Positions 41,782 through 54,720 of a stretch of 64,000 nt of DNA are shown piece after piece (positions within the stretch are counted from its first letter, which is position 1; every line of letters begins with the position of its first letter). Source of the DNA: Euglena gracilis. Its lineage: Eukaryota > Euglenida > Euglenophyceae > Euglenales. Location of the stretch: contig CP154954.1 in assembly GCA_039621445.1 (NCBI GenBank), forward strand, positions 33,949,737 to 34,013,736, given 5' to 3'. Under the pieces are notes generated by a model. The model made no database searches. It worked only from the letters and a program-made list of their open reading frames with translations, and was not told the origin of the DNA. The position numbers and the translations under genes were made by a program.

Positions 41782-44700
41782 AGGTACCAAAAATCCAAGG
41801 ACACGGACTACAGAGGCTACTAGAAAGGAGGTGACAGGAGTCGCGACCCTGGTCATCCCCTGCCCAGTATCCTTTCTGGTCAGTGTGCAAGGATTTTCTG
41901 GTGTCCCCGCTCAAAATTTTCAGGAACCTTGGACATATAGACCGTTTTGTGTTTCCGGTTGTGGCGCATCATGGGATACCCCATGAATGTCCATGTGGTT
42001 GAGTGGATTCCCGCTCCAAGAATGCACACAACACCGCAAAATTCTTCCCCCCCCCCCCTCAAACTTCCACTAATCATCACTTTTACATACCGTTTTCGAT
42101 GACAGCAACACCGTTTTCCACAACGCCAACACCGTTATCAACCCGGGGTAAAGAGAACGTGCCCCCCCCCTACCCACCGCAAATCCACAAACGTTCCACA
42201 TGCGGTAGGGGTAACAAGTAGTTTAACCCCCATTCGTTCCACTGGGTTCCAAGACGAAAGCCCTAAGGCCTGAAGTTTAAACGGTGTCGAGTAGTCGCCC
42301 AGCTGCTTTCAACTTTTAGTTTTCCACCAGGTTTGTCGATTCAGACAATCCTGTACACCCCCAGCAGCTCCAAAATTCGCATGCTCAAATTTTTTATTAC
42401 ACACTCACCCCCGCAGACCGACATGCGCGACAAGGACAACTACTCCGCTCCTTCCCCCCATGGTGTGCACCCTGGGGGAACTTTCCACACAATCACCAAC
42501 CAAACACAAAGGTGAATATATACAGCGCATATCGCGAATCCTGCGCATATCGCGCTTCCAAGCCTACCCCCCCCCCACGCACACGTTGTGCAGTGAAGCA
42601 ACTGCCCCCCCCCGCGTATCGCGCCATATCATGCACGTATCGCGCTAGACCCCGCGCGTATCGCGCCACCCACCTTAGCAACCCCCCTTTCCCACAATGT
42701 CGTGTGAGCACTATCGTCCATTTATGACACATGGGTATACGCCCAAACCACCCATATTCTTTTGGGAATCATTCCCAAAGTTATATGTGTGGAAATCCGC
42801 AACTCTGTTCATGGATGTTTGTTTCTGTTCCACATGATCAAATTGCAGATTTTTTTTGATGACAGCAAACAAGAAGTGATGTTTTATGTGAATACCGTTC
42901 TTTGCCCAATCCATTCCCACACCAAAAATATTTCGGTGTTCCCAAAGCTTTATGGAGCAAAGCAACACAAGTTATGTGATAAAGTTTTTGGGATGTATTG
43001 CAAATACTGCATTTTTCCCGAACACTTATCCAACTTGTGCTTTTTTGTGCCTTAAATGGCTTATTATTTTGGCAAAATGCAATCCCGATATGGGAAAATG
43101 CTCAAAATTACAGAAGTGAATCCCGATAGGGAAATAAGTTGAATTCCTTGAGAAAATCTGCAACATAGTTGCCCCCCCCAAAAGAAAATGAAGAAAATTC
43201 ATTCAAACATGCATTTTTATGGACTTGACCACTTAGCCTTAGGTCTATGTGACCAACACAACCTATGATGTGCAAGGCTTATAGGCCATTACCCATGTGG
43301 TCCATGGGTCCATAGGACCAATTTGCACAATTTGCAAGGACCAAAAGGACCAAAGGTCCACAAATCCATATTATAAAGTGAAAAGTCCATAGGACCTCAA
43401 AAAATGGCACAAAAAGCCATATTACATGGATGAAAGTGGCTGAATTGGCCAAAACAAGCCAAATAGGCTGGTTTTATGCAGATTTGCATAAGTGTCACTT
43501 TGGCATAGCCTCAAAACCACCACAAAAGCTTCAAAATTTCTGGCACCTCGTGCCATGAGGTTTTGACTGTATGTAGTAGTGCGTATGAGATAGAAACCAA
43601 AAGTTGTCTTTGTAGAATAAATTATGGGAGCTTATAGCAAAACCTCACTCACACAGGCAAAAGATCAAAGACGTATCTCAGCGCCTGTAGCTGGCCGATA
43701 GGCCATGTTACCCCTCATTCGAAAGCTCGTTCGATGAGCCGTCCAGCGGTGCAAACAGATCGCTGTAACTCTGCACGGTACTCTTATTTGAGGAGATCGT
43801 GAAAAATTGAATTAAGCCCAGCCAATCCGACCAAAAGCCAAATTTTGAGCCAGATCTTGTACGATCGTGTACCAGACTGGCAAATCAGCCTGAAAGGCTT
43901 CTACACCGTTTCTTACATCGTTTGAAGTGGCTAATTACCATTGGTTACCAGATTGGCTAATGGCCATTTTTTAGTACCTTTGGCAGCATTCTGCCCATTA
44001 CCCCCTCTGTATGGGCTATTAGGCCTGGTACAGTTCAGAGGGCTATAGCCCACAGTTTGGAGCCATTTCAGCTGACTAGAATCATTTTTAGGAGCACTTA
44101 TGTGCAAATTATCATTTAAATCATTGATTTTCTGCAATTTTTGGTGATTTTTCCCTATTCTGGCACTCATATCCCTAATGGGAATCATCTTGAGGCACTA
44201 TGCCAGAATGGAATGCAAAGGGATATGCTGATAATGGCAATTTTTCCTTTGCTCAAGATGTCATAGACATGTTTTACTTGTATTTTTAAGCGTATTTTTG
44301 CTTTTTTTGCGATATTTTTAAACAATTTTACAGCTTTTTGGGTGATGTGGTGTTATTAGACACCCAAATCCCAAAATCTGTGCAACAACAAACATGCAGT
44401 GTTATTGGACACTCTCAACAAGCACTATGTGCACTTGGCAATTGCAGTCTTAAATGACTCAAAATGCAACAAAGTTGCACTTTTGGTAACAAAAATGCAA
44501 CTTTTGACGCAGAATCTGCAATGCCGCCCACAATTTTGATAGGGATTTCCCTAAAAATCTGACAAAAGTCAGTATTTCTCAGTGGCATAGTCACTAATGA
44601 TGAGATTTTGTCATATTTGCAGTATTTTTTTCTACTTACCACACTAACGGCATTCTTGCCCCCCCCCACTTTATTCAGTGGGACCCCCTTACCGATATAA

Positions 44701-46251
44701 TTCGGACCCCCCCCCATTTTATTCAGTGGGACCCCCTTTCGGACCCCCTTACCGATATAATTCGGAGGACCCAATGGTCATCATGTGCAACACCAATGGT
44801 GTCATTCTGCAAGGTTTATAAGAACCATAGCTCAGAAATGGTGAAATTCTGCTTTTTCTTTCTTTCTTGTGCGCAATATGGGGATACCCACAATTTTTGC
44901 ATACACACACTTTGCTTTTGGAGGTATCATGCCTCCGATTGTACTGAAAGGTACAGAGTGATGAATTTCACCGCACTGGAACAATGTTCCATCCTTTTAT
45001 GTGCATTCACAGTTCATTTGCGGTTTTTCAGAGTGGTATAAGCCAGCCTAACCACATTTGTTCGGTGAATTGGCAGCAGCCTGCCACAATTCCGCATTTT
45101 TTCGGCGGTTGTACACCTCAGTGTGATCTTTTTTGGCAATCTGCCGAATTTTTTTGATTCGGGTATACGCCCAGTAGTATTCTGTGCCATGCATATTCCG
45201 CAAGGCAATTCTTCTTGGGCGATAAAGCCTACCCCCCCCATTATTTTTGGCTAATGCCAACCCTTCAGCCTACAGGCTGCACATCCAAGGCACAAATGCC
45301 AAATCTACAGTTTTTAGGGCTATTGCCCACTATTATGAGGTATACGCCTCTGGGGATACCCCATCGACAACATCGTGCCCGCGCAGCACTGTGAAGCCCT
45401 CACTAGCGGTATATGCCGCCAGTAAGAAGACCCACAGCGTACAGCGCGCACACCGCAATAATAGCCTCAACTTGTTACTTTTCTGCCTTAAGGCCCCATA
45501 AGACTGCCAGACAGCAAAAATTCTTTGTAAGGTCTTTAGACCAGCCCCCCACTCCTCTCCCCTTTCCCCCCCCGGGCAAAAATCGCTGCCGCCGGCAGTT
45601 GGTTTTGTAAATAGGTTTTCCTCCCTGGTCAGGTATGACTGGCCAGGTGCCCCTCCTTCCACACCCTACCCTTGCAATCTTTTCCGATTATGGAATGAGA
45701 CCACCCAAAGTGCCATAGGCACACCCCAAACGGGGTGGATGGGACTTTCTGGAATGAAAACCTTCCAGCTCCACTTTCCAAGCGGGCTCTTCCACTTCCA
45801 CCCCTTTACCGCAATAAGTAGTTAGCCGCATAAGCGGGTAAAATCTTTTGCGCGTTTTTGGTTTTTGGGTTCCCCTCCCTTCCTTCCGTTTCTGGTTTTA
45901 GACCTTGTGATGGAGAAGCAGACCCAAGACATGCGGTCCTGGTGTACATTCCTCAATCTCAGAGCTCTGTTTGAATCCTTGCTGGCCTGGTCCAGTAAGG
46001 AAATCGGGCAAAGCCCTGGGATTGGGATGTGTACCAGGCAGCATGAACATGGCACTGTGCATAGCAGCAGTCTGCAGAATGTACAATGGCATGCCAGATA
46101 GTACCATTCCATGTTCTGCAATACAAATTGCAGAATTAGGAATAGCCTATCCTATCTCGGATCTGCCTTCCCTTTCACAGGTGGTATCAGCTTTGTTTTG
46201 TTTTATGATTCATTAGCCGAAAAGGGCAAACCAAAGATTTGAAGATTTGAA
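41782..46251. other. non-coding body of large repeat, copy 1
   Basis: Contains a pyrimidine tract, GCGCATATCGCG-type short repeats (42,520-42,670), an open 97-codon frame at 42,762-43,055 that is conserved in copy 2 but unidentified, GGACCAAAAGGACC-type repeats near 43,300, and a tandem 50-bp repeat with ACCGATATAATTCGGA at 44,650-44,770. No polymerase gene. Confidence 0.55.
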
Positions 46252-46508
46252 GTAGGTCGACAGGCAGTGGGAATAGAGTCAGGGGACGTACACTTTACGT
46301 GCAATTTTGCGCCTCCCCGGCGGTAACGGCTGCGTTTTACGCACGCCCGCCGCGGGCAAAATTGCGCCTACCCGCCTGCAGCCCTTCGCAACAATTAGGT
46401 AAAGGATCGCCGACCTCTAGCCGGGGCAGAGCGCTCGTTTTTGGAGAGCCGGCGCAGCCGATTTCGGCCGAAAACGGCCGAAAAATGACGTTTTTCGGGA
46501 TGTTCGTG
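46252..46508. repeat. single 216-bp satellite unit after repeat copy 1
   Basis: GACAGGCAGTGGGAATAGAG leads into one unit of the satellite that forms the array from 54,721 onwards. The same leader precedes that array, so copy 1 and copy 2 end in the same context. Confidence 0.85.
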
Positions 46509-46540
46509 GTTTTATCCCCACACACAAGTCTTCAGCTCTA

Positions 46541-48695
46541 TTGAGCATCCCCCCACACAAATCCCCGGCTCTATTGAGCATCCCCCCACCCAAATCCCCA
46601 GCTCTATTGAACATCCCCCCACCCAAATCCCCAGCTCCATTGAGCATCCCCCCACCCAAATTAACAGCTGAGCACCCCCCCACCCAATTGTCCAGCTCTA
46701 TCGAGCATTCCCAACCCCAACGGGGTGCAAACCTAATGGTGCCTCATCCCCCCGCCCAATGGGCTCCCCCACACCTATCGGTGTCCAGCAGCTCTATCGA
46801 GCTGCCCATAGCCCAACAGGCTCAACCACTCTTGTTGGAAAGCCGATCGGCTGACACGTATTCGCCCCAGCGAGATCTCACACCAATGCCGATAGGCACA
46901 TATGACCCTGAGGCGGTTACACCACGACACCGTTTTGTTGAGGATGAATTGGAAACACCATGTTATTTCCAGCCCCCCCATTCTCACCCACCTCCAAGTC
47001 TGATCGGACAATTGTCATCCCCACCCGATCGGGTCCTGCCATGCCTTGCATGGACTCGGCTAATTTACAGGCACAATTGCCACAAAAATTCCAAAAGGTG
47101 AGTGAGACAGTGTGTGAAATACAATCCCGCAATGATGCGAAGTTTTCCCACTTGCAACATAGTTTGCAGGCTTTGTCTGATCAACTGGAGCCAATTTCGG
47201 CAATTTTTCCACAATTACAGCAAAAGTTGCATGAACCTCCCACCAAATATCACGATTTGGGACAATTCATTACAGTGGAGCAGTTTTCTACCCTTGCAAC
47301 GGCTTTTCAGGAAGCGCAACAGCACATTTTCCAACTCAGCGGTGATTCCGCGAATTTTTCCCATTTTCATGCCCAACAACGTGAACGTTTTGCCTCCCGC
47401 ACTTATGTGCAAGAATTGGAGGAAAGAATTTCCTGTTTGGAGCAAAAATCTTGCCATTGTGGGGAAGTTCCTGCTGAAGTTGCAAGTTTTCACACCCAAA
47501 TCGCAAATAGTGAGAGTAGGTTTGAGGATTTGCAACAACAGCGGCAAAGTGACATGGCACAAATCGAAGCCGCTTTGGCTAAGGCTTATGCCCGCCATGC
47601 GGAAGTGACCGGCAAAATAACGGATGTGACCAGAATTCAAACCGCGATAGCGGATTTGCAGATATGCATGCAAGAATTAAGCACAAGATTGCTTCAGGTG
47701 CAATCACCAACCCCAGACGCATTGCCGTCGACCACACCCATACCCACACTCACATCCCTACACTTGGAGCAGTTTTGCGCTGAACTGCGCGCGGAAAATC
47801 ACGAAATTATGCAAGGATTTTGTGATAGTCTCATGAACACCGAGAAAACGGTGAAGCAGGATGTCACAAAACTGCAAATTGACATTACCGCGCTATCCGC
47901 GCAAGTTTTGGTCTTAATTGAACAGCCAAAGGCTGAAATAGTCAAAAGTCCGCATTCGGACCAACCATCTCCACAATTGGAGGCCATTTCCAGTGCGATA
48001 CGCACTTTAGCGGTACGAGTTCAAGAATTGGACACTGTTTTTGGTGCACTTTCACAAGATTTTCTGTCGATTTCCGACAAAATCACGCATTTTGATGAGT
48101 TACCATCACACCGTAATACAGGATGATGTGAGTCGGATAAACGATAATTTGCACGTTGTTGACAAATTGGAGCAAAGTGTGCGTGAATTGGCAATAAAAT
48201 TTGTGTTATGTACAACAAATCCCGCATTCGGGTACGGTTGGCACACTTGCCACATCTTTCACCTCAAAAAGCGCTATTCGCGCAACCATTGTAGAACCTA
48301 CTGGCACATGGCCACCAGACCATATTTCCGCTCATGTGGAAGTTCCCCCCGTGGCGTTACCAGTCCCAATGGAAAGGATTTCAGATGATGAGTCAGGTTC
48401 TCCATCGAGAACCAGACCAACCCACCTCTTAAGTCAAGAGATTCGGCAGTCCGAACTCATTAGCTGTATGGGCCGCAATCCCACACCAGTTGCTGGTCAT
48501 TCCTCGCAAATACGCTTGGAATCCCCAACAGTACAACCATGTGACACGTCACCCCCCCATGCGCATTCGCATCACCATTCGCGCATTCACGACACCTCAA
48601 ATGTACATGGTACCTATGGTACACTTGGTGGTATGTTCCATGCGCACTCACATATTTCCGCCAACAACACACTTGGTGTTGCACCACCTGTGTAA
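46541..48695 (+). pseudogene. decayed polyprotein: Pro-rich repeats, coiled coil, His-rich tail
   Basis: A first frame (46,541 to about 47,040) has five 11-residue repeats of the IPPPKSPALLS type, then a Pro-rich region. After a frame change, 47,041-48,126 encodes a long helical, Gln/Glu-rich region with heptad-like spacing (for example FQKVSETVCEIQSRNDAKF and LQQQRQSDMAQIEAALAKAY). Two more frame changes lead through INDNLHVVDKLEQSVRELAI to a Ser/His-rich segment with HAHSHHHSRIH ending at 48,695. It lies directly upstream of Gag copy 2 and was probably the N-terminal part of the same element's polyprotein. Confidence 0.6.
46960..48126 (+). CDS. coiled-coil segment of the polyprotein (388 codons open)
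   Basis: The longest uninterrupted frame of the unit. From about 47,041 it is Gln/Glu/Leu-rich with repeated LxxxLxxL spacing, suggesting an oligomerising coiled coil as in structural Gag proteins. The first 27 codons are probably out of frame with the original protein. No enzymatic motif. Confidence 0.55.
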   Translation: MLFPAPPFSPTSKSDRTIVIPTRSGPAMPCMDSANLQAQLPQKFQKVSETVCEIQSRNDAKFSHLQHSLQALSDQLEPISAIFPQLQQKLHEPPTKYHDLGQFITVEQFSTLATAFQEAQQHIFQLSGDSANFSHFHAQQRERFASRTYVQELEERISCLEQKSCHCGEVPAEVASFHTQIANSESRFEDLQQQRQSDMAQIEAALAKAYARHAEVTGKITDVTRIQTAIADLQICMQELSTRLLQVQSPTPDALPSTTPIPTLTSLHLEQFCAELRAENHEIMQGFCDSLMNTEKTVKQDVTKLQIDITALSAQVLVLIEQPKAEIVKSPHSDQPSPQLEAISSAIRTLAVRVQELDTVFGALSQDFLSISDKITHFDELPSHRNTG

Positions 48696-48733
48696 CCACA
48701 CGTGGTGCAATTTCGCGCCCGGGCCCACCCGCA

Positions 48734-49935
48734 ATGAATACCACCGAAGGGCCACGGGTTACTCAGAAAGAGTTCACAAACACCATCGCAATCGCGAATA
48801 AGGTGACGCCCCAATGGGACGGTGACCCGACCACATGGAAACAACTTTTCCGTGACTGGGAATACTTCTGGGACTTGAAGGGTCCAACCCAAGACGGAAA
48901 CCCAGAAGTAATCAAAATGGAATTCATAGACTGTTTACCAAAAGACGAAAAGGAACGCGCCAGACAATTTTTCATACGCGGGCGCATTTCATTTCAGGAT
49001 TTGGTAGAGCAATATGCTTCTTCATGTTCAAGTTTGGTTTCCAGAATCACTCTGGAGAAAAAATGGCGGCAATATGCCCCCCATGACCGAAAATGGAGGT
49101 CGATAGACCTATGGTACTCAAAATGGCTCGCGTTGGCAGCCGAAGTAGACGAGTTAGGCGAAACCCAAATGAAAGAGCAATTTGACGCAGTATTACTGCA
49201 CTTTATACAGAAAAACTCATAAAAGAAATTCACCGAGAGGAACTCGCAGGACATATTTTGACGCTCGATGAGCGATGGAACTATGTTTCCAAACAGTTGA
49301 AGCTATCACAGCTTTTAGGACAAATCCAGTCGGCTTATACGAGCCACCCCACGGCAGGAAAACCTGCTATCCAAGTCAGTTCTGTGAAAAAAGTGTCACA
49401 CTTATCACATACCGCTATGGCGGAATCCAAGTTGCGCAATTCGCGCTCTTCAGAAGAATTTTCGGACAAATTGTGCTTTTTGTGTAACAAAAAGGGTCAT
49501 ATATCTTGCCATTGTCCAAATCCTGCAGCGCGAAAGCGCAACGCAAGCCCAAGAGGATCAGCCTCATCATGCAGTTCTCGTTTTTCACAAAATGCGCATT
49601 CGCAAAAATCAAAATACCAATCACGATCAACATGTTCACTGTGCGGATCCACCAACCACCCCTCCCTCAACTGTCGCTATGCGAACTCTCACCACCCAAG
49701 CCATAGCCATCACGATATGAGTCGCAGTTCAAAAGATCATACTTTAGCCAAAAGGCACAAGGTAGGTCAAACAACAACCTCTATCGAGGATTATCACCCG
49801 GCTTCGGGCAGGGAGGGGGATGATACCCCATGTAACCAAAGGGATCATCCCTGCTTTAGCACTCATAAATTCAGAGACGTATATGCGTCAAGAAAGTCAA
49901 TGGCTGATATGGCCACCGGTTCAGTTTTTGAGTGA
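48734..49935 (+). pseudogene. Gag-like gene, copy 2 (one frameshift, both zinc knuckles intact)
   Basis: The first part (48,734-49,222) encodes a capsid-like domain with YFWDLKGPTQDGNPEVIKME and LYSKWLALAAEVDELGET-like sequence. The frame breaks at about 49,210 in an A-run and resumes as HREELAGHILTLDERW. Knuckle 1 (49,474-49,515) is C-F-L-C-NKKG-H-ISCH-C. Knuckle 2 (49,633-49,674) is C-S-L-C-GSTN-H-PSLN-C. A His/Ser-rich tail ends at 49,935. The break differs by one base from that in copy 1, so each copy was damaged separately. Confidence 0.78.
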
Positions 49936-52900
49936 AGGTACCAAAAATCCAAGGACACGGACTACAGAGGCTACTAGAAAGGAGGTGACAGGAGTCGCGA
50001 CCCTGGTCATCCCCTGCCCAGTATCCTTTCTGGTCAGTGTGCAAGGATTTTCTGGTGTCCCCGCTCAAAATTTTCAGGAACCTTGGACATATAGACCGTT
50101 TTGTGTTTCCGGTTGTGGCGCATCATGGGATACCCCATGAATGTCCATGTGGTTGAGTGGATTCCCGCTCCAAGAATGCACACAACACCGCAAAATTCTT
50201 CCCCCCCCCCTCAAACTTCCACTAATCATCACTTTTACATACCGTTTTCGATGACAGCAACACCGTTTTCCACAACGCCAACACCGTTATCAACCCGGGG
50301 TAAAGAGAACGTGCCCCCCCCTACCCACCGCAAATCCACAAACGTTCCACATGCGGTAGGGGTAATAAGTAGCTTAACCCCCATTCGTTCCACTGGGTTC
50401 CAAGACGAAAGCCCTAAGGCCTGAAGTTTAAACGGTGTCGAGTAGTCGCCCAGCTGCTTTCAACTTTTCGTTTTCCACCAGGTTTGTCGATTCAGACAAT
50501 CCTGTACACCCCCAGCAGCTCCAAAATTCGCATGCTCAAATTTTTTATTACACACTCACCCCCGCAGACCGACATGCGCGACAAGGACAACTACTCCGCA
50601 CCTTCCCCCCATGGTGTGCACCCTGGGAGAACTTTCCACACAATCACCAACCAAACACAAAGGTGAATATATACAGCAAACCTAATCCCCCCACACTCTA
50701 TCTCCAACGGAGAGCTCTATTCATTGACCGATTTTTGTCAAGTGCAAGACAAATTCAGCACTATGTGCACATTCCCCCCGAAGCGCATAGCGCACATCAC
50801 TGCCGATGCGCATAGCTCACATTCCCCCCCAAGCGCTAATTGCGCACACCGCGCGTCGCGCGAATCCTGCGCATATCGCGCTTCCAAGCCTACCCCCCCC
50901 CACGCACACGTTGTGCAGTGAAGAAACTGCCCCCCCCCCGCGTATCGCGCCATATCATGCACGTATCGCGCTAGACCCCGCGCGTATCGCGCCACCCACC
51001 TTAGCAACCCCCCTTTCCCACAATGTCGTGTGAGCACTATCGTGCATTTATGACACATGGGTATACGCCCAAACCACCCATATTCTTTTGGGAATCATTC
51101 CCAAAGTTATATGTGTGGAAATCCGCAACTCTGTTCATGGATGTTTGTTTCTGTTCCACATGATCAAATTGCAGATTTTGTTTGATGACAGCAAACAAGA
51201 AGTGATGTTTTATGTGAATACCGTTCTTTGCCCAATCCATTCCCACACCAAAAATATTTCGGTGTTACCAAAGCTCTATGGAGCAAAGCAACACAAGTTA
51301 TGTGATAAAGTTTTTGGGATGTATTGCAAATACTGCATTTTTCCCGAAAACTTATCCAACTTGTGCTTTTTTGTGCCTTAAATGGCTTATTATTTTGGCA
51401 AAATGCAATCCCGATATGGGAAAATGCTCAAAATTACAGAAGTGAATCCCGATAGGGAAATAAGTTGAATTCCTTGAGAAAATCTGCAACATAGTTGCCC
51501 CCCCCAAAAGAAAATGAAGAAAATTCATTCAAACATGCATTTTTATGGACTTGACCACTTAGCCTTAGGTCTACGTGACCAACACAACCTATGATGTGCA
51601 AGGCTTATAGGCCATTACCCATGTGGTCCATGGGTCCATAGGACCAATTTGCACAATTTGCAAGGACCAAAAGGACCAAAGGTCCACAATACCATATTAT
51701 AAAGTGAAAAGTCCATAGGACCTCAAAAAATGGCACAAAAAGCCATATTACATGGATGAAAGTGGCTGAATTGGCCAAAACAAGCCAAATAGGATGGCTT
51801 TTGCAGATTTGTATAAGTGTCACTTTGGCATAGCCTCAAAACCACCACAAAAGCTTCAAAATTTCTGGCACCTCGTGCCATGAGGTTTTGACTGTATGTA
51901 GTAGTGCGTATGAGATAGAAACCAAAAATTGTCTTTGTAGAATAAATTATGGGAGCTTATAGCAAAACCTCACTCACACAGGCAAAAGATCAAAGACGTA
52001 TCTCAGCGCCTGTAGCTGGCCGATAGGCCATGTTACCCCTCATTCGAAAGCTCGTTCGATGAGCCGTCCAGCGGTGCAAACAGATCGCTGTAACTCTGCA
52101 CGGTACTCTTATTTGAGGAGATCGTGAAAAATTGAATTAAGCCCAGCCAATCCGACCAGAAGCCAAATTTTGAGCCAGATCTTGTACGATCGTGTACCAG
52201 ACTGGAAAATCAGCCTGAAAGGCTTCTATACTGTTTCTTACATCGTTTCTGATGGCTAATTACCATTGGTTACCAGATTGGCTAATGGCCATTTTTAGTA
52301 CCTTTGGCAGCATTCTGCCCATTACCCCCTCTGTATGGGCTATTAGTCCTGGTACAGTTCAGAGGGCCATAGCCCACAGTTTGGAGCCATTTCAGCTGAC
52401 TAGAATCATTTTTAGGAGCACTTATGTGCAAATTATCATTTAAATCATTGATTTTCTGCAATTTTTGGTGATTTTTCCCTATTCTGGCACTCATATCCCT
52501 AATGGGAATCATCTTGAGGCACTATGCCAGAATGGAATGCAAAGGGATATGCTGATAATGGCAATTTTTCCTTTGCTCAAGATGTCATAGACATGTTTTA
52601 CTTGTATTTTTAAGCGTATTTTTGCTTTTTTTGCGATATTTTTACACAATTTTACAGCTTTTTGGGTGATGTGGTGTTATTAGACACCCAAATCCCAAAA
52701 TCTGTGCAACAACAAACATGCAGTGTTATTGGACACTCTCAACAAGCACTATGTGCACTTGGCAATTGCAGTCTTAAATGACTCAAAATGCAACAAAGTT
52801 GCACTTTTGGTAACAAAAATGCACCTTTTGACGCAGAATCTGCATTGCCGCCCAAAATTTTGATAGGGATTTCCCTAAAAATCTGACAAAAGTCAGTATT

Positions 52901-54566
52901 TCTCAGTGGCATAGTCACTAATGATGAGATTTTGTCATATTTGCAGTATTTTTTTCTACTTACCACACTAACGGCATTCTTGCCCCCCACCCACTTTATT
53001 CAGTGGGACCCCCTTACCGATATAATTCGGACCCCCCCCCCATTTTATTCAGTGGGACCCCCTTACCGATATAATTCGGAGGACCCAATGGTCATCATGT
53101 GCAACACCAATGGTGTCATTCTGCAAGGTTTATAAGAACCATAGCTCAGAAAGTGAAATTCAGCTTTTTCTTTCTTTCTTGTGCGCAATATGGGGATACC
53201 CACAATTTTTGCATACACACACTTTGCTTTTGGAGGTATCATGCCTCCGATTGTACTGAAAGGTACAGAGTGATGAATTTCACCGCACTGGAACAATGTT
53301 CCATCCTTTTATGTGCATTCACAGTTCGTTTGTGGTTTTTCAAAGTGGTATAAGCCACACGGACCACAGTTGTTCTGTGAATTGGCAGCAGCCAGCCACA
53401 ATTCCGAAATTTTTCTGCGGTTGTACACCTCAGTATGATCTTTTTTGGCAATCTGCCGAATTTTTTTGATTCGGGTATAAGCCCAGTAGTATTTTGTGCC
53501 ATGCATATTCCGCAAAGCATTTTTTTCTTGGGCGATAAAGCCTACCCCCCCCATTATTTTTGGCTAATGCCAACCCTTCAGCCTACAGGCTGCACACCCA
53601 AGGCACAAATGCCAAATCTACAGTTTTTAGGGCTATTGCCCACTATTATGAGGTATACGCCTCTGGGGATACCCCATCGACAACATCGTGCCCGCGCAGC
53701 ACTGTGAAGCCCTCACTAGCGGTATATGCCGCCAGTAAGAAGACCCACAGCGTACAGCGCGCACACCGCAATAATAGCCTCAACTTGTTACTTTTCGGCC
53801 TTAAGGCCCCATAAGACTGCCAGACAGCAAAAATTCTTTGTAAGGTCTTTAGACCAGCCCCCCACTCCTCTCCCCTTTCCCCCCCCCCGGGCAAAAATCG
53901 CTGTCGCCGGCAGTTGGTTTTGTAAACAGGTTTTCCTCCCTGGTCAGGTATGACTGGCCAGGTGCCCCTCCTTCCACACCCTACCCTTGCAATCTTTTCC
54001 GATTATGGAATGAGACCACCCAAAGTGCCATAGGCACACCCCAAACGGGGTGGATGGAACTTTCTGGAATGAAAACCTTCCAGCCCCACTTTCCAAGCGG
54101 GCTCTTCCACTTCCACCCCTTTACCGCAATAAGTAGTTAGCCGCATAAGCGGGTAAAATCTTTTGCGCGTTTTTGGTTTTTGGGTTCCCCTCCCTTCCTT
54201 CCGTTTCTGGTTTTAGACCTTGTGATGGAGAAGCAGACCCAAGACATGCGGTCCTGGTGTACATTCCTCAATCTCAGAGCTCTGTTTGAATCCTTGCTGG
54301 CCTGGTCCAGTAAAGAAATCGGGCAAAGCCCTGGGAGGGGGATGTGTACCAGGCAGCATGAACATGGCACCGTGCATAGCAGCAGTCTGCAGAATGTACA
54401 ATGGCATGCCAGATAGTACCATTCCATGTTCTGCAATACAAATTGCAGAATTAGGAATAGCCTATCCTATCTCGGATCTGCCTTCCCTTTCACAGGTGGT
54501 ATCAGCTTTGTTTTGTTTTATGATTCATTAGCCGAAAAGGGCAAACCAAAGATTTGAAGATTTGAA
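49936..54566. other. non-coding body of large repeat, copy 2
   Basis: Same content as 41,782-46,251: pyrimidine tracts, GCGCATATCGCG repeats (50,855-50,995), the conserved 97-codon frame (51,088-51,381) and the ACCGATATAATTCGGA tandem repeat (52,985-53,085). No polymerase, integrase or protease motif. Confidence 0.55.
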
Positions 54567-54720
54567 CTCCGATAGGAGATCACAACTGGAACTGAAGTTC
54601 CAAAATCCCAACTGGTTTGCCTTGTGCTCTGCATAACCCCAAAGGCAATAAAAACTAATGGTTAAGTGAAAGACTTTATTTTTTGTTACTCTCCTGGTTC
54701 TGTTCCCACGGGAGGGTGTA

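Larger units (their letters stand above)
40551..46251 (+). mobile_element. large gag-bearing repeat, copy 1
   Basis: 5.7 kb nearly identical to 48,699-54,566. It contains a Gag-like gene at its 5' end, followed by about 4.4 kb with no recognisable protease, reverse transcriptase, RNase H or integrase. Relative to copy 2 it lacks about 165 bp near 42,520 and about 150 bp at its 3' end. Upstream flanks differ completely. TTTTGGCGACTCGGCACGTGG just before it (about 40,534-40,554) resembles a retrotransposon primer-binding region, but no LTR is seen. Confidence 0.75.
48699..54566 (+). mobile_element. large gag-bearing repeat, copy 2
   Basis: 5.9-kb partner of 40,551-46,251, about 8.15 kb downstream. 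It starts at the same CACGTGGTGCAATTTCGCGC and ends at the same AAGATTTGAAGATTTGAA. It carries an additional 165 bp near 50,680-50,860. The 154 bp that follow (54,567-54,720) have AATAAA-like and T-rich sequence that copy 1 lacks. Confidence 0.78.

Noticed and set aside
49195-49260. Programmed ribosomal frameshift in Gag
   Set aside because: The two copies have different indels and different A-runs at the site, needing opposite shifts to restore the frame. Separate damage is simpler.
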